A model generated the notes under the pieces. That model searched no databases, was not told where the DNA came from, and saw nothing but the letters and a program-made list of their open reading frames with translations. A stretch of DNA of 64,000 bases, taken from positions 938,443 to 1,002,442 of the forward strand of contig CM022672.1 of the NCBI GenBank assembly GCA_012295275.1, given 5' to 3'. This document shows, piece by piece, positions 1 through 10,920 of the stretch. The DNA comes from Chrysomallon squamiferum. Its lineage: Eukaryota; Mollusca; Gastropoda; Neomphalida; Peltospiridae. The position numbers were made by a program, and so were the translations under genes. Each line of letters starts with the position of its first letter. Position 1 is the first letter of the stretch.

Positions 1-1
1 C

Positions 2-121
2 TGTTTCATCTACGGAATAAAACACAGCAAATTCCGTGCTGCTTTCAGGAACATATTTGGCTGCAAGAGTGCCTCTGTCCACGTGGAATCTGAAATGAGC
101 ACAGTCCACACTACAGCTTAG
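2..121 (+). CDS. 3' end of a class A GPCR (tandem paralogue, cut by window edge)
   Basis: The frame starting at base 2 reads the end of TM7, helix 8 and the tail of a rhodopsin-like receptor and stops at TAG 119-121. The visible 39 residues begin CFIYGIKHSKF and end MSTVHTTA. They differ from the intact receptor at 4171-5118 in only three positions (Ser to Ala, Asp to His, last Val to Ala). About 300 bp of 3' flank after the stop also align with the flank of that gene, so this is a recent tandem duplicate. The final residue change turns a class I PDZ-type ending (TTV) into TTA. The body of the gene lies before the window, so intactness cannot be judged. Confidence 0.88.
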   Translation, partial: CFIYGIKHSKFRAAFRNIFGCKSASVHVESEMSTVHTTA

Positions 122-2036
122 ACGAAACCAGTGAACCTGACCTGAATTTGACAATGAAACTGTTTTAAAGATTTTAGTCATATTTTTTTAAATAGCCAGG
201 ATTTTTTTATTAAATAGTCTTGTTTAAAGCAAAATTTGGAAATGATTCAGCTGATGTGAGAAAAGCAAGTAAATTATAGATACGGTAAAATATAATATTG
301 TTAAAAAAAAATATATATATATATTTCAGTTATAAATGAGAATATAACAGTTATGTGGACAAACATATTCATTTCTCTGTTTCTTTTTCGTTTCTTCCCT
401 GATAAATTCTATTATAATATAAGTATTAATATTACACATTGTAATTAACAGGTAAAAATGTATCGTGATGGAAGACATATATATCAATAGTCACTTATTT
501 AATTGTATACATTTATTTATTTATTTTAATTGTAATCCTTTACGGAAATGGCTAAATTTTAGCTCATTATTAATATTCAATTTTTATGCAACATATTTCT
601 TTGTTGGGAAATAGACAAATGATGTGTGACTGTGTGTCTGTGTCTGTTTATGTGTGTGTCTCTTTTGGTGTATGTTTCTGATGGGCTGTGTGAAAACCTG
701 GAAAGATTCTGTTAAAGTGACATATCTGATTTGTGACGGTAATTAACTGTTATGATATCTATATGCTACGCTCTGATAAAAAAAATAAAAAAAATAAAAA
801 CAAATCTTCAAATGCGAGACAAGTACTGCTGTCTGAATTAGACGGAAAGCCAGTAAAACTATTTTGTAGATTTTAATTTGTGTTGCTGGTTTCATACATT
901 TCTATGTTATCTACTGCAGCCACTTTTTAATGAACGCGTGTGTTAATGAATTTCCTTACACCAGAGGTCAATACACTTTAACTATAGGTCAAAAAGACGT
1001 TGTCAAAGGTCATTTGTACTCATAGCGTTACCGCGGTCAGTGGGGACGTGTTCTGCGTGCGGTACGCAGTAGATATCCTCTGTGACACAACGAAGTTTTT
1101 GTATTTATTACAATAAAAAAGAAATATAATGTTCACTTATAATAAACTCGTCAAATAACAAAAATTCATTCACTGCTTTCTTTTAACACCTTATATGATG
1201 TCTTACTGTTACACCTATTTAAATAATCATAATCATAATAATAAAAAGAGTGAGAGAGAGAGAAAAAACCATCAATAAAACCCTTCAGCTTCATTGCCGC
1301 ATCCAGTTTAAGAGAGTGGATATACAGTTTTAGCTTGCATTAACCGGAATACATGAGATAGAAAGTAGCTCAGATTCCGGAATCTTTCCGATTTTGAAAT
1401 AAGATGAAGCAGACAAAGAAACAAAAATGGGTCTACAAACAAATTATCCTGATTTTGTTACATATTATTAATTCAAGTGGACATTTTTTTTTTTTTTTTT
1501 TTTTTTTTTGTTAAGAAGACATAATGACTCGATACGGAGATAATGTTTTTCGTTTTCATTAATTTATTTTTTCCCACTAAATCAAGTAATGCCAACAGAT
1601 GCACAAACGTATACCATGCTAAAAAAATATATTACAGGACGATCAAACTTGATGTTTCTACTTAGTGACATCTAATATTTTAGGCGATTCTTTTTTCTCT
1701 TCTTTTACTTTCATCTTATTATTCTTTACTTTCTCGATACTGATGTAGTTTACCTCAGTGTTTTATGTTTAATTAGTGCTACTCGGTCGTTTGTTCCTGT
1801 AATTTCTATAACTCAGATTGATTTTTATGTCAGTGTAGATACTTCAAAGAGATTGTAATCCTCTTCTGATTGGATCTTTTGTCAACTGCTCTATTACTTT
1901 ACGCCAGACGTACCAGTGTAAAATAATTTCTTTGTTAGAAACTAAGACTGTTTGTTGTTTAAAGAACCTGCTTAATGAATTTGTAAATATTTATTTCTTA
2001 GATATTTAAAAGTATTCGTGAGTTACCATTGTTGTA

Positions 2037-2067
<31 letters not shown>

Positions 2068-4170
2068 AAAATATTTTGTGTATCGAAATTGTTAAAAATA
2101 ATAACGAAGAAACGTATCTACTGTTAGACCTATCTCAACACAAAGAAACTGAATAAATAATAATAATAAAAATACAATAAAAATAATAAAAAGCAATAAA
2201 AGAAAAGAAAACGAAGGAAAGAAACAAACAAAAAAATAAATTAATTAATTAATTAAAAAATAGCACTGCACGACATTGCCATACACAGTTTACTAGAGTT
2301 GAAATGTAGGTCGAGCATCCATTATCCGTAATATCTGAGACCGGAAGTAGCTCCGATTTCGGAATCATCCGGTTTTGAAATAAGACGAGGAAAAGATTCA
2401 AGTCTAAATAGTAAAATTATTTATGTTTATTATATGAATTAAACACAGTTAGATATTCTCAGCAATTCTCTACAATGAAACAAAAATAAAGTTTATATCA
2501 ATTATTTCTACCTTGGCTGGTTAGAGAAAGGTCTCAGATTAGTGCATTTCTGATAAAAGATTGTCAGGTTGCTTACTTGTACATTTTATTGACATTTTTA
2601 TGCTGATATTATATGGTTTGAAATAAATAAAATAGATGAGATTATTTTAGTTTTCTTTATGTGATCAGATTTCAACATCCGTACATGACTGTATACAGCA
2701 GTCGTCAACAGATACCTCTAAGAACATGAAGCTATTGTTACTGTAGTTATTACTATTGTTTTTAATAATAATAATAAATGTATGATTTAATTAAGACAAT
2801 ATAAGAAAAAGCTATGTGTGTCAGTACTGTCAGATTTACAATAACAAAAAAAAAAATAATAATAATAATTTGATTCGTTTATCTGTAAGCCGGGTATCTC
2901 TTAAATGTAATTAAACATATAGAACTGAAAAAGAAAAAAGAAATATAGAAACAAGGAAACAGAATTAAATGAATGATTAAAAGTATTAATAAATAAATGA
3001 ATAAATAAGTAAAATATTTGGAAAAGTGCATTAATTACTCAGATTAGACTTTAATGATCATGTCAAAGTTTTGATATATCACATCAAAGTAGAGTTTTAT
3101 TTCATCAGCTGTCTCTGATCAGAAATCACAAATGTAAATCCTTCCAAATGAACGTAGTTCTTCGCATTAAAAATAAATTATCTTGTTTTTACATCTTATA
3201 ACAGTTTAACTTTTTTCATTAAAGATTTTAGTACAGTGATAATATTCTTGTATTTTATGTCTCTATGCAGAGATAATATTTTTTTTTATCTACAAAAAAA
3301 TATTCTCATTAAATAAACATTAACACACACACACACACACACATAAACACAGGTATTTTAATACAAAGATTCATACGTACGTTATTATATACATATATTT
3401 ATTAAATTATGCGCCAGCTAAATCATAAATTTTTAAACAATGTTTTGGCTTGAAAGAAAAATAAAAAAAATAAACTGTGTTACAGGCAAACATTCGTGTA
3501 CGTTTCAGTATTCCTATTGATAGTCAAAGTTTTTCAGCCTTCTTTTTTCAGATACTAATTTCAAATATCAACGTGACAACTGTAAAAACGATAAAATCAA
3601 TCACTTGTCATCTACTGTGGATTTCTAACAACGATCTCTATTCGACTGTGTTGTTGTTTTGTATAAATGTTTTACCGTTATGTTAACATGACTTTTCAAA
3701 TTTGAATAACGTTGGACACACTGAGTGGCACTTATTACTAAGCGCGCACACACACACACAGTTAAAAACAATATTTTGTATCAAGATCTATGTTGTTGAT
3801 TCTGATTATTGTTTCTCGTTTCATTATCGACTCGTGTAATTAGTAGTAAGCTGACTTATTTTCTATGATTGTAGATATTATAACCAAACTGCAATCGTTT
3901 CTGACTGGAAGATGTGCTCTGTATTTTACACAAGAGAGTGGAGTCAAAACCAGTCTCTGTTAGAAATTAAAACTGTTTGAGAATCTGCTAATTTGAATTG
4001 AAAAATATTTGTTACGTGGAATTACTTAAAAGTATTTGTCAGTTACAGTTGTTAAAAAGTAATAAATAAATAAGAAAAGAAAAGAAAAACGTGTGTCAGA
4101 ACTATTAAAAATCTTAAAGAACAGGTTTTTTTAGAGCAACGTGAGTATATTTTAATGTAAAACAGCAGAC
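122..4170. other. Intergenic spacer with GPCR flank copies and simple repeats
   Basis: No gene is visible. Bases 122-440 match the 3' flank of the receptor at 4171. Bases about 1735-2110 match the 5' flank of that receptor (3780-4130) but are not followed by a coding region. Two related blocks (about 1283-1405 and 2262-2390) share the motif GGAAGTAGCTC and the ending TTTTGAAATAAGA. A poly-T tract lies at 1482-1509, AAAT repeats at 2038-2066, and a CA run at 3323-3342. Confidence 0.7.
1283..2390. repeat. Pair of diverged direct repeats (1283-1405 and 2262-2390)
   Basis: Both blocks start near CATTGCC, pass through CCAGTTTA or CACAGTTTA, contain an ATTA(A/T)CCGnAAT motif and an AGTAGCTC core, and end TTTTGAAATAAGA. 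The CCGGA-rich sequence resembles the termini of pogo/Tigger-like elements, but no transposase or complete element is present. Seen directly: the repeat. Inferred: its transposon origin. Confidence 0.5.
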
Positions 4171-5118
4171 ATGACTAACAACAGTTCGCAGTTAAACAGT
4201 GGCGAGTTACTGAACACAAGCTCTATTCAGATTTTCTTGGTTCTCCAAGCGACCGCTGTTCCAGTTATTGTGTGTGGAAATGTTCTTATCATTGTGGCAG
4301 TCCTCCGTTACAAAAACATGAGATACGCCAGCAACATGATGATTATGTCGCTCGCCTTCGCAGACATGTTGATGGGTGGCGTGTATCTACCACTGAAGAT
4401 TTTGCTCACGGTTCGAAACGATCTTTTCTCTGAAAGGACGTCGTGTCTCGCTAATGCTTTCTTGACTTTGTTTTCTGTGGGTTGTGCCATGAATTTTCTG
4501 TCACTGATTTCCATTGAAAGATTCTACGCCGTTCAGTTCCCGTTTCACTACCATTCCCACATGACAGTTACTCGCAGTTTGGTTTACAGTGGACTGACTT
4601 TCGCCATCACCTTATCAATGGCATTACCAAGTCTGTTTGGCATCGACACTTGGAGGCCTGGAATATTCTGCTTCACCGTTAAAATCATGCCACTTAATTA
4701 CATCTGGGGTGCTGCGGCAATCATTTTCCTGTGGTCACTTGCTGGATTTTTGGCTTTCTTGCGGGTTATGGTGGCGGAGATCAGTGTGAGAATTCGCGAC
4801 CAGTCCAGAAACATGACGGAGACGAGGAAACAGGACTCAGTGAAATCTACTTTGATGTTGACAGTTTATGTTTTCTCTATGATGTGTTGGCTTCCTCAGG
4901 TAGCCTGCACGACTCTCTCGGTGTTCGATCCTGGAAAGATTTCAGTCGTTGGTTTAATGTATGTGGGCTTCCTAGGCGTCTGTAGTTCGGGAATTAACTG
5001 TTTCATCTACGGAATAAAACACAGCAAATTCCGTTCTGCTTTCAGGAACATATTTGGCTGCAAGAGTGCCTCCGTTGACGTGGAATCTGAAATGAGCACA
5101 GTGCACACTACAGTTTAG
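4171..5118 (+). CDS. Class A (rhodopsin-like) orphan G-protein-coupled receptor, intronless
   Basis: This is a single-exon 315-residue seven-helix receptor expected at the plasma membrane. TM1 carries Gly36-Asn37 and TM2 carries LAFAD with Asp65. Cys92 at the top of TM3 pairs with Cys167 in the second extracellular loop. ERF (116-118) replaces DRY at the end of TM3. TM6 has CWLP (239-242). TM7 has NCFIY (276-280), so the usual NPxxY proline is replaced by Cys. Helix 8 (KHSKF) is followed by Cys297, a possible palmitoylation site. The N-terminus has glycosylation sequons at Asn3, Asn4 and Asn15. The tail ends HTTV, a class I PDZ-binding form. The ligand is unknown; biogenic-amine, adenosine or peptide receptors cannot be separated by eye. 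It is the middle member of a tandem cluster with copies on both sides. The start is the first Met before a short extracellular N-terminus. Confidence 0.94.
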   Translation: MTNNSSQLNSGELLNTSSIQIFLVLQATAVPVIVCGNVLIIVAVLRYKNMRYASNMMIMSLAFADMLMGGVYLPLKILLTVRNDLFSERTSCLANAFLTLFSVGCAMNFLSLISIERFYAVQFPFHYHSHMTVTRSLVYSGLTFAITLSMALPSLFGIDTWRPGIFCFTVKIMPLNYIWGAAAIIFLWSLAGFLAFLRVMVAEISVRIRDQSRNMTETRKQDSVKSTLMLTVYVFSMMCWLPQVACTTLSVFDPGKISVVGLMYVGFLGVCSSGINCFIYGIKHSKFRSAFRNIFGCKSASVDVESEMSTVHTTV

Positions 5119-6047
5119 ACGAAGCCAGTGAACCTGACCTGAATTTGTCAATGACACTGTTTTAATGAGTTTTGTCATGTTGTTTTTTGTTGTTGTTGTT
5201 TTTTTGCCAATAGCCGTGTGAATGAGATCAAAACAATTAGAAAGCATTTTTTAAAAACAAAATCTCAGAAATGATCCTGTTGATGTGATTCAAAGCATAA
5301 CTCCAAATAAAATATAAAAACTGATAAAATATAATGCGCTAAGAGATAATAAATGTGATATATGAATATAATTGTAATGTGGGCAAACATTTCGTTTTCT
5401 GTTTTCTATTAAATTGCATTATAATATAAATATTACTGTATTATATTGCAATAGAAATAACTGAATAATTTAATAATCGTGTCAGTTTTACAGGTAAAGT
5501 TTGTCGTGGTGGCGGATATCTAAAAGGAAGCTGGTCTCTGACACGGCTGTTCTCTACAGATACTGTTTAAAAACACTGAGGTAAAAGAATTGTTGTTTGT
5601 TATCCAAAACGTCAGTAATTTTGTCTTGAAAAAGTCGTTTCGGAATGTGAATTCATTTTCCTCAGAAACTGGGCTTTGAAGTTATGTCGTAAAATAAGAA
5701 TGTCTTATGTTTTATTTTGTTTTGTTTTGTTTTGTTTTATTGTATTTACTAGTAGAAGCATACATTTCAAATCTATTCACGGCAGTAAGATCAGTTAGTA
5801 TGTTTATTTAATTATTGAATCTGACGTCAAAGATCTTAATCAAGACATAATATTTCTTTCCATGCTAATTACTGCTTTTTGTTGTTGTTAGAATTACAAC
5901 TTTGGCTCTAACTGCTGAACTGATTGAACCACTGACTGTGTTTTCATTGGACCACGTTTCTTGGTCGTGTGGAATTTTATTGATTGTCCATGTTGATATA
6001 AACATGCGACTAATGTGAATAACGTATTTGTCTGAACGGGAGTCAAC
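5119..6047. other. Spacer between GPCR paralogues
   Basis: The first ~300 bp are the 3' flank shared with the copy at the window start. The rest holds AT-rich sequence with a TTTTG run near 5713-5740. No gene or RNA is seen. Confidence 0.6.
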
Positions 6048-7016
6048 ATGTCCTACTACAACTACTCAAACAGTTCTAGTAAGAGTCTGAATTTAACGTT
6101 TTATGAAATTACCGCTTACAAGATTCTCTTGGTGTTTGAATCGGCGGCCATCCCAGTAATCGTCTGTGGGAACCTGCTGATCGTCACTGCAGTTGTTCGT
6201 TTCAAGACTCTGAGAAATGCAAGCAACATGATGATTGTTTTTCTTGCCTTTTCTGACTTGATGATGGGTGGAGTGTATCTGCCAATGAAGATTGTACGAG
6301 GTGCGCACAGAGATATATTTTCTGAGAGAATTCCATGCATCGTGAATGTATTCTTTTCCTTGTTTTGTATTTCGAACGCGATGAATTTCTTAGCCCTGAT
6401 TTCCATTGAAAGGTTTTACGCTGTTCAGGTTCCGTTTCACTACCACTCGTACATGACGCTGTCTCGCAGTCTCGTCTGGTGTGCTTCAGCTCTGAGCATC
6501 TCTCTTCTCGTCGCTCTGCCGTCAGTTTGTGGTGTCGACACGTGGAAACCAGGAAAGCCATGTTTTGCTTTAAATGTGATGCCTAGCAGTTACGTGTCCT
6601 CAGGAATTGCCATCATTTTTATGATATCACTGATGGGCTTTTTGGCATTCCTGCGCGTGGTTGTAGCAGAATTCAGATTCAGAATGAAGGACAGTATTCA
6701 GAACGAGGCTAGGAAACACGATTCTGCGAAATCAACTCTTATTCTCACCGTCTACTTCTTCTCGATCGCCTGCTGGATTCCTCAGCTCATTTACACGATA
6801 ATCTCAGTGTTCAGTCCTCAACGTGCGTCCGAAGTAGCTATAAGATCCGTCAGTCTCCTCGGAATCTGCAGCTCTGGTGTCAACTGTTTTATTTATGGGA
6901 TAAAGAACAGCAAATTTAAACAAGCCTTTAAGAAAATATTTGGATTCAAGAATTCCCGTGTTGATGTTGTTAATGCCTCGAGCACTGTACAGACTGAAAT
7001 ACAAACGGAGTTTTGA
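6048..7016 (+). CDS. Class A orphan G-protein-coupled receptor, intronless paralogue
   Basis: This is a 322-residue receptor colinear with the one at 4171. TM1 has Gly41-Asn42 and TM2 has LAFSD with Asp70. Cys97 lies at the top of TM3, and the ERF motif (121-123) replaces DRY. TM6 has CWIP, and TM7 has NCFIYG in place of NPxxY. Helix 8 reads KNSKFKQAFKK. N-terminal sequons include Asn8 and Asn15. The tail differs most from its neighbour and ends QTEF, which still fits a PDZ class I ligand pattern (Thr at -2, hydrophobic at 0). The shared loss of the NPxxY proline and the shared ERF show that both receptors descend from one unusual ancestor by tandem duplication. The ligand is unknown. Confidence 0.94.
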   Translation: MSYYNYSNSSSKSLNLTFYEITAYKILLVFESAAIPVIVCGNLLIVTAVVRFKTLRNASNMMIVFLAFSDLMMGGVYLPMKIVRGAHRDIFSERIPCIVNVFFSLFCISNAMNFLALISIERFYAVQVPFHYHSYMTLSRSLVWCASALSISLLVALPSVCGVDTWKPGKPCFALNVMPSSYVSSGIAIIFMISLMGFLAFLRVVVAEFRFRMKDSIQNEARKHDSAKSTLILTVYFFSIACWIPQLIYTIISVFSPQRASEVAIRSVSLLGICSSGVNCFIYGIKNSKFKQAFKKIFGFKNSRVDVVNASSTVQTEIQTEF

Positions 7017-8178
7017 ATGAAAAAGTTTTAATCAAGCCACCGTTTTCTTCCGAGAAGATATGAGACGATGTTGAGTATAATTACTGTCAGTTATATAGAT
7101 GCTTTTTTTTTTTCTTTTTCTTGATGTTGATCTTTTTGTTTTTCTTCTTTCTTTTTCTTTTTTTCTTTTTTTCTTATTAATGTAAACAAATAAAAATAAA
7201 TAAATAAATAAAACAAAATAAACAGAAAGAAGTTCACATTAGGATTATTTTACAATTCTTTGGCAAGGGGCACATTAAAGTGTTGTTTTTTTTTTTTTTT
7301 TTTTGCTCTCTCAGTTAACCTTGAGATATTTTTGATATTACGATGTGTCCTTAAGTTCAGTCTGCGAGCTGTTTTCACAGTCGATTACTTCTCTTCTGTG
7401 ATGAAGCAAGTCGTCTGTTTGTCTGACACTGCTTCATCAGTCGTTCCAATTATCACTGATTAATCGATTTACCTACAGCAGAAAAATCATATAAAATTAG
7501 CTGTTTTTTTGTTGTTGTTGTTTATTTCACATACAGGCACAGGAAAATATTATACATGTGTGTGCATTTCATGTACGTATGTATGGATGGATGGATGAAC
7601 ATATACATGTATGGATGTATGTATGTATGTATGTGTCTATCTATGTATGTATGTATGTATGTCTGGATGGATGGACATGTATATGAATGTATGCATGGAT
7701 GATATGTTTGTATTTATGTATACATGAATATCAATATGTATGTATGCATGGATGGATATAGGGATGTCTGTGTATGTACTCTGTACACTAGTATATCAGT
7801 ATATCCACGTGTTTAGATTTCTGTCTGTATACTCGTAAGCGAAGTGAATGCTAAAATTAGATTGACTGAACATAATTTGATTTGTCATTTTATTCACCGT
7901 CATTTGAAAACAAACAAAAGCAAAAGATCACGAACTAAATAAATCTTTATTAGCAGAGTATCACCGCATACTAACGATATTTAATATCAATAAAACAAAT
8001 GGTACATCACACGGTGGAGACAATTACTTATCATTAAAGAAACATGCCAGGCGCAGATTGCTAACACGCTGGATAATGCTTTCCTTTCCCAGCTCGTTAT
8101 GACCATCAGTCATTTTCAAATGTGCGAGAAGCAACGTTCTGTTTACTACGTATATATTGGTTTTTCTTTTTTTTTTTT

Positions 8179-8226
<48 letters not shown>

Positions 8227-8574
8227 GCTATATTATCGGTTTTTATACAGCGACATTTTCAGAAGTCAATGTTTTCCGAGTCCATGTAAAAAAGAAATGT
8301 CTGTGGGGTTAATTATTCAGTGATGAAGAAACCTGTCTTTGTTTTTATCTGTTTGTTTATTATCAACTTGCTAAACAAAACTTATTTCTAAATCTCCTTA
8401 GCGAACAAAATCAAGCGTGTGAACATTTTCAAAATTAACTCACTCAGTCTTATGTTAGCACTTTCCTTTGTAAGACTCAGTCTTACACTAATTGTAGCTT
8501 GATTTATACTTTTCATATTATTATTATTATTATTATTATTATTGTTGTTGTTGTTGTTGTTGTTGTTATTGTTG

Positions 8575-8612
<38 letters not shown>

Positions 8613-8659
8613 GCTGTTGTTGTTACTATTAGTTTTACTCTGTGATTCCAGTTCATGAC

Positions 8660-8692
<33 letters not shown>

Positions 8693-8727
8693 ATTCTCAT
8701 AAAATCAATTCTAACTTAAACTGTTAT
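7017..8727. other. Spacer rich in tetranucleotide and trinucleotide repeats
   Basis: No gene is seen. Pyrimidine-rich stretches lie at 7103-7180, ATGT/ATGG tetranucleotides at 7556-7760, a TTTA run at 8163-8220, TTA/TTG runs at 8518-8615 and a poly-A at 8665-8690. Confidence 0.7.
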
Positions 8728-9559
8728 TTGATCAAGAACGATAATTCTAGTAATATAAAGTTAGATCAGAGCTGTAAGTATGTCAAATCGCGACTCTTCG
8801 CAGGTTTTCGAGATGACAGAACAAATTCTTCTAGTGTCCGCCGTGGTAGCTGTTGTTTACCGTTTATGTTTATTCTGATGATCTTCACTACGGTATTCCA
8901 CTGCAGAAATCTCCGAAGTGACAGTAATGTAATGGTTACCTCCTTTGCTTTTGCTGATCTCATCATGAGTGGTTTTTATCTACCCTTGAAGATCGTTTTT
9001 GTGAAAAGCCGAGTTTGTTTTTTAACAGAAACTAGTGTTTGACGAGTTCGTTTTTTTTTTTTCCGTTATCATTATTATTTTGTGTGTGCGTGCGTGTGTG
9101 TGTCTGTCTGCGTGTGTCTCTGTGTGTGTCACCAGAGCATGTCCTTCCTGTCCTGATTTCCAGTGACAGATTCTACACCGCGCAGTTACCACTACAACGT
9201 GACAGTTGCACGAGCATTGATTTGGAGTTGTCTCACCGCTTCAGTGTCGCTGTTCGTCTGTTCTGGCATTTTCTTCGTGTAATTCGAACTGCTATTCAGG
9301 ACATGAACAAAACAAGAAAGCAGGATTTTGTGAAATCATCTTTGATGTTAACCGTTCACATTTTTTCTGTAATCTGTTGGAGGACGCACTTTGTCTGTAT
9401 TCCACTCCACAGTTTGAGAACTGTAAGTATTAGATCCTTATTTTTCTGGGTATCTGCAGCTCGGATATTAACTCATTCTTCTACGGAACAAAGAACAGCC
9501 AAATAAGAGCAGTTATCCGAATGGTCAAGGAGATAAATTTCACGAGCTATACAGAATAA
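8728..9559 (+). pseudogene. Degraded fourth copy of the GPCR
   Basis: Pieces of the same receptor appear in order but broken. A first frame (8728-9042) keeps the TM2 signature FAFAD and a loop like YLPLKI, then stops. A GT/CT-rich insert (about 9079-9131) replaces most of TM3. A second frame (to 9506) keeps DRF plus the TARKQD-like loop as NKTRKQDFVKSSLMLT, and ICW of TM6 without the following LP. The TM4-TM5 region is missing. The end of TM7 (LGICSSDIN..FYGTKNSQ) is in another frame and runs to a TAA at 9557-9559. TM1 has no recognisable GN motif. Frameshift, deletion and microsatellite insertion together argue for a pseudogene. Confidence 0.88.
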
Positions 9560-9832
9560 TTATTGTGAATTATGTCAGTTTGAGCAAGAAATAAATTTAT
9601 AATCATTATAAGCTAAATCATTGTCTGTCTGTCATTTCCTCTCTCAAACTCAATGTTCTCCATCCTTTTTCACTCAGCTGGACTGGCTATTTTTAACACA
9701 TTACATTTTTGTTTTAAAACAAAACATTAGCACTAGAAACAAGCTACAATGCAGAAGGCACATATTAAACCCTGTTTATAAGGAAGGTGACATGTTACCA
9801 AATATTTATATTTCAGCATTTTCTCTTTAGGA

Positions 9833-9881
<49 letters not shown>

Positions 9882-10920
9882 TATATGCATATATATACAT
9901 AACAAATAAATGTGAAACTGTCGTGAAGATTTCTCTTTAAGTTTTAATTAGTTTAAGCATAGAGTAAATAAAAGAATTACAAGGAGATATTAAAAGAATC
10001 TTTTTATGCATAAAACACAAATAAATAAATAAATAAATAAATAATAACTAAATAAGAATGATTTGACGGACATTTCCCTATGACTTGCTTGAAAACACAC
10101 ATACACATGTAGAAAGTAAAAATAAAGTAAAATAATAAGAGGTATACAGCATTATAAAGATACTATTAGAAGAAATGTTTTGTCAAAAACCATACGCATA
10201 ACAATAAGCAGAGACGATACACATGTAAAACAACAAACAAGAAACCCGCTGTTGGTACATGATGAGTTACTGTTTAAATAGCAGAAAGATTTTTTTATAT
10301 GCAAATTCGAAGACAATGAATGAAAGCTATTGATAAACCTGTTGTCGTATTTTGTGTGGCGGGAAATGACCGACAGTCGCTCTAAGAAGACTTAGCCTTA
10401 CATACTGAGTCACTCAAAACAATACTAAAAATGATGTTACATCAGCCTACGTATTTTTGCTTTTTGGTCTAATAAAATTAATCAAACGCTAATACACTCG
10501 CTGCAACCCCGATTTCTTTCTTCCCTACATGCTTAGATTAAAGCACTGTTTGCTGTATCTCTAATCTTCCAAAACTTAATAAATACGTTTATTTATTCCG
10601 CTGTATATGAATAAAAAAACAGCAACAATAAAGAAACAAACAAAAAATAAAACACTCTAGCAAAATATAGATTTTAACAGTATAGCACAGAAAGTCGAAA
10701 TACAAGTAGTGTTTTACTGGACTTTAATAAATAAACCATAGTGCATGAGTTTACATTTTAATATAATTATCAAGATTTCATCAGATTTCAAGTTTTTATA
10801 AGCAGAAATATAGATAGCTCTATATACTTGAATACAAAGTAAATTAGCGACAGATATTCTTACTGGAGTAAAAAGTGTTATTATTGTAGAAATATTCTTT
10901 TCATCTGTACGCATTTCAGT
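9560..10920. other. Gene-free spacer
   Basis: AT-rich sequence with an AT dinucleotide run at 9836-9875 and an AAAT run near 10020-10045. No coding or RNA gene is recognised. Confidence 0.6.
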
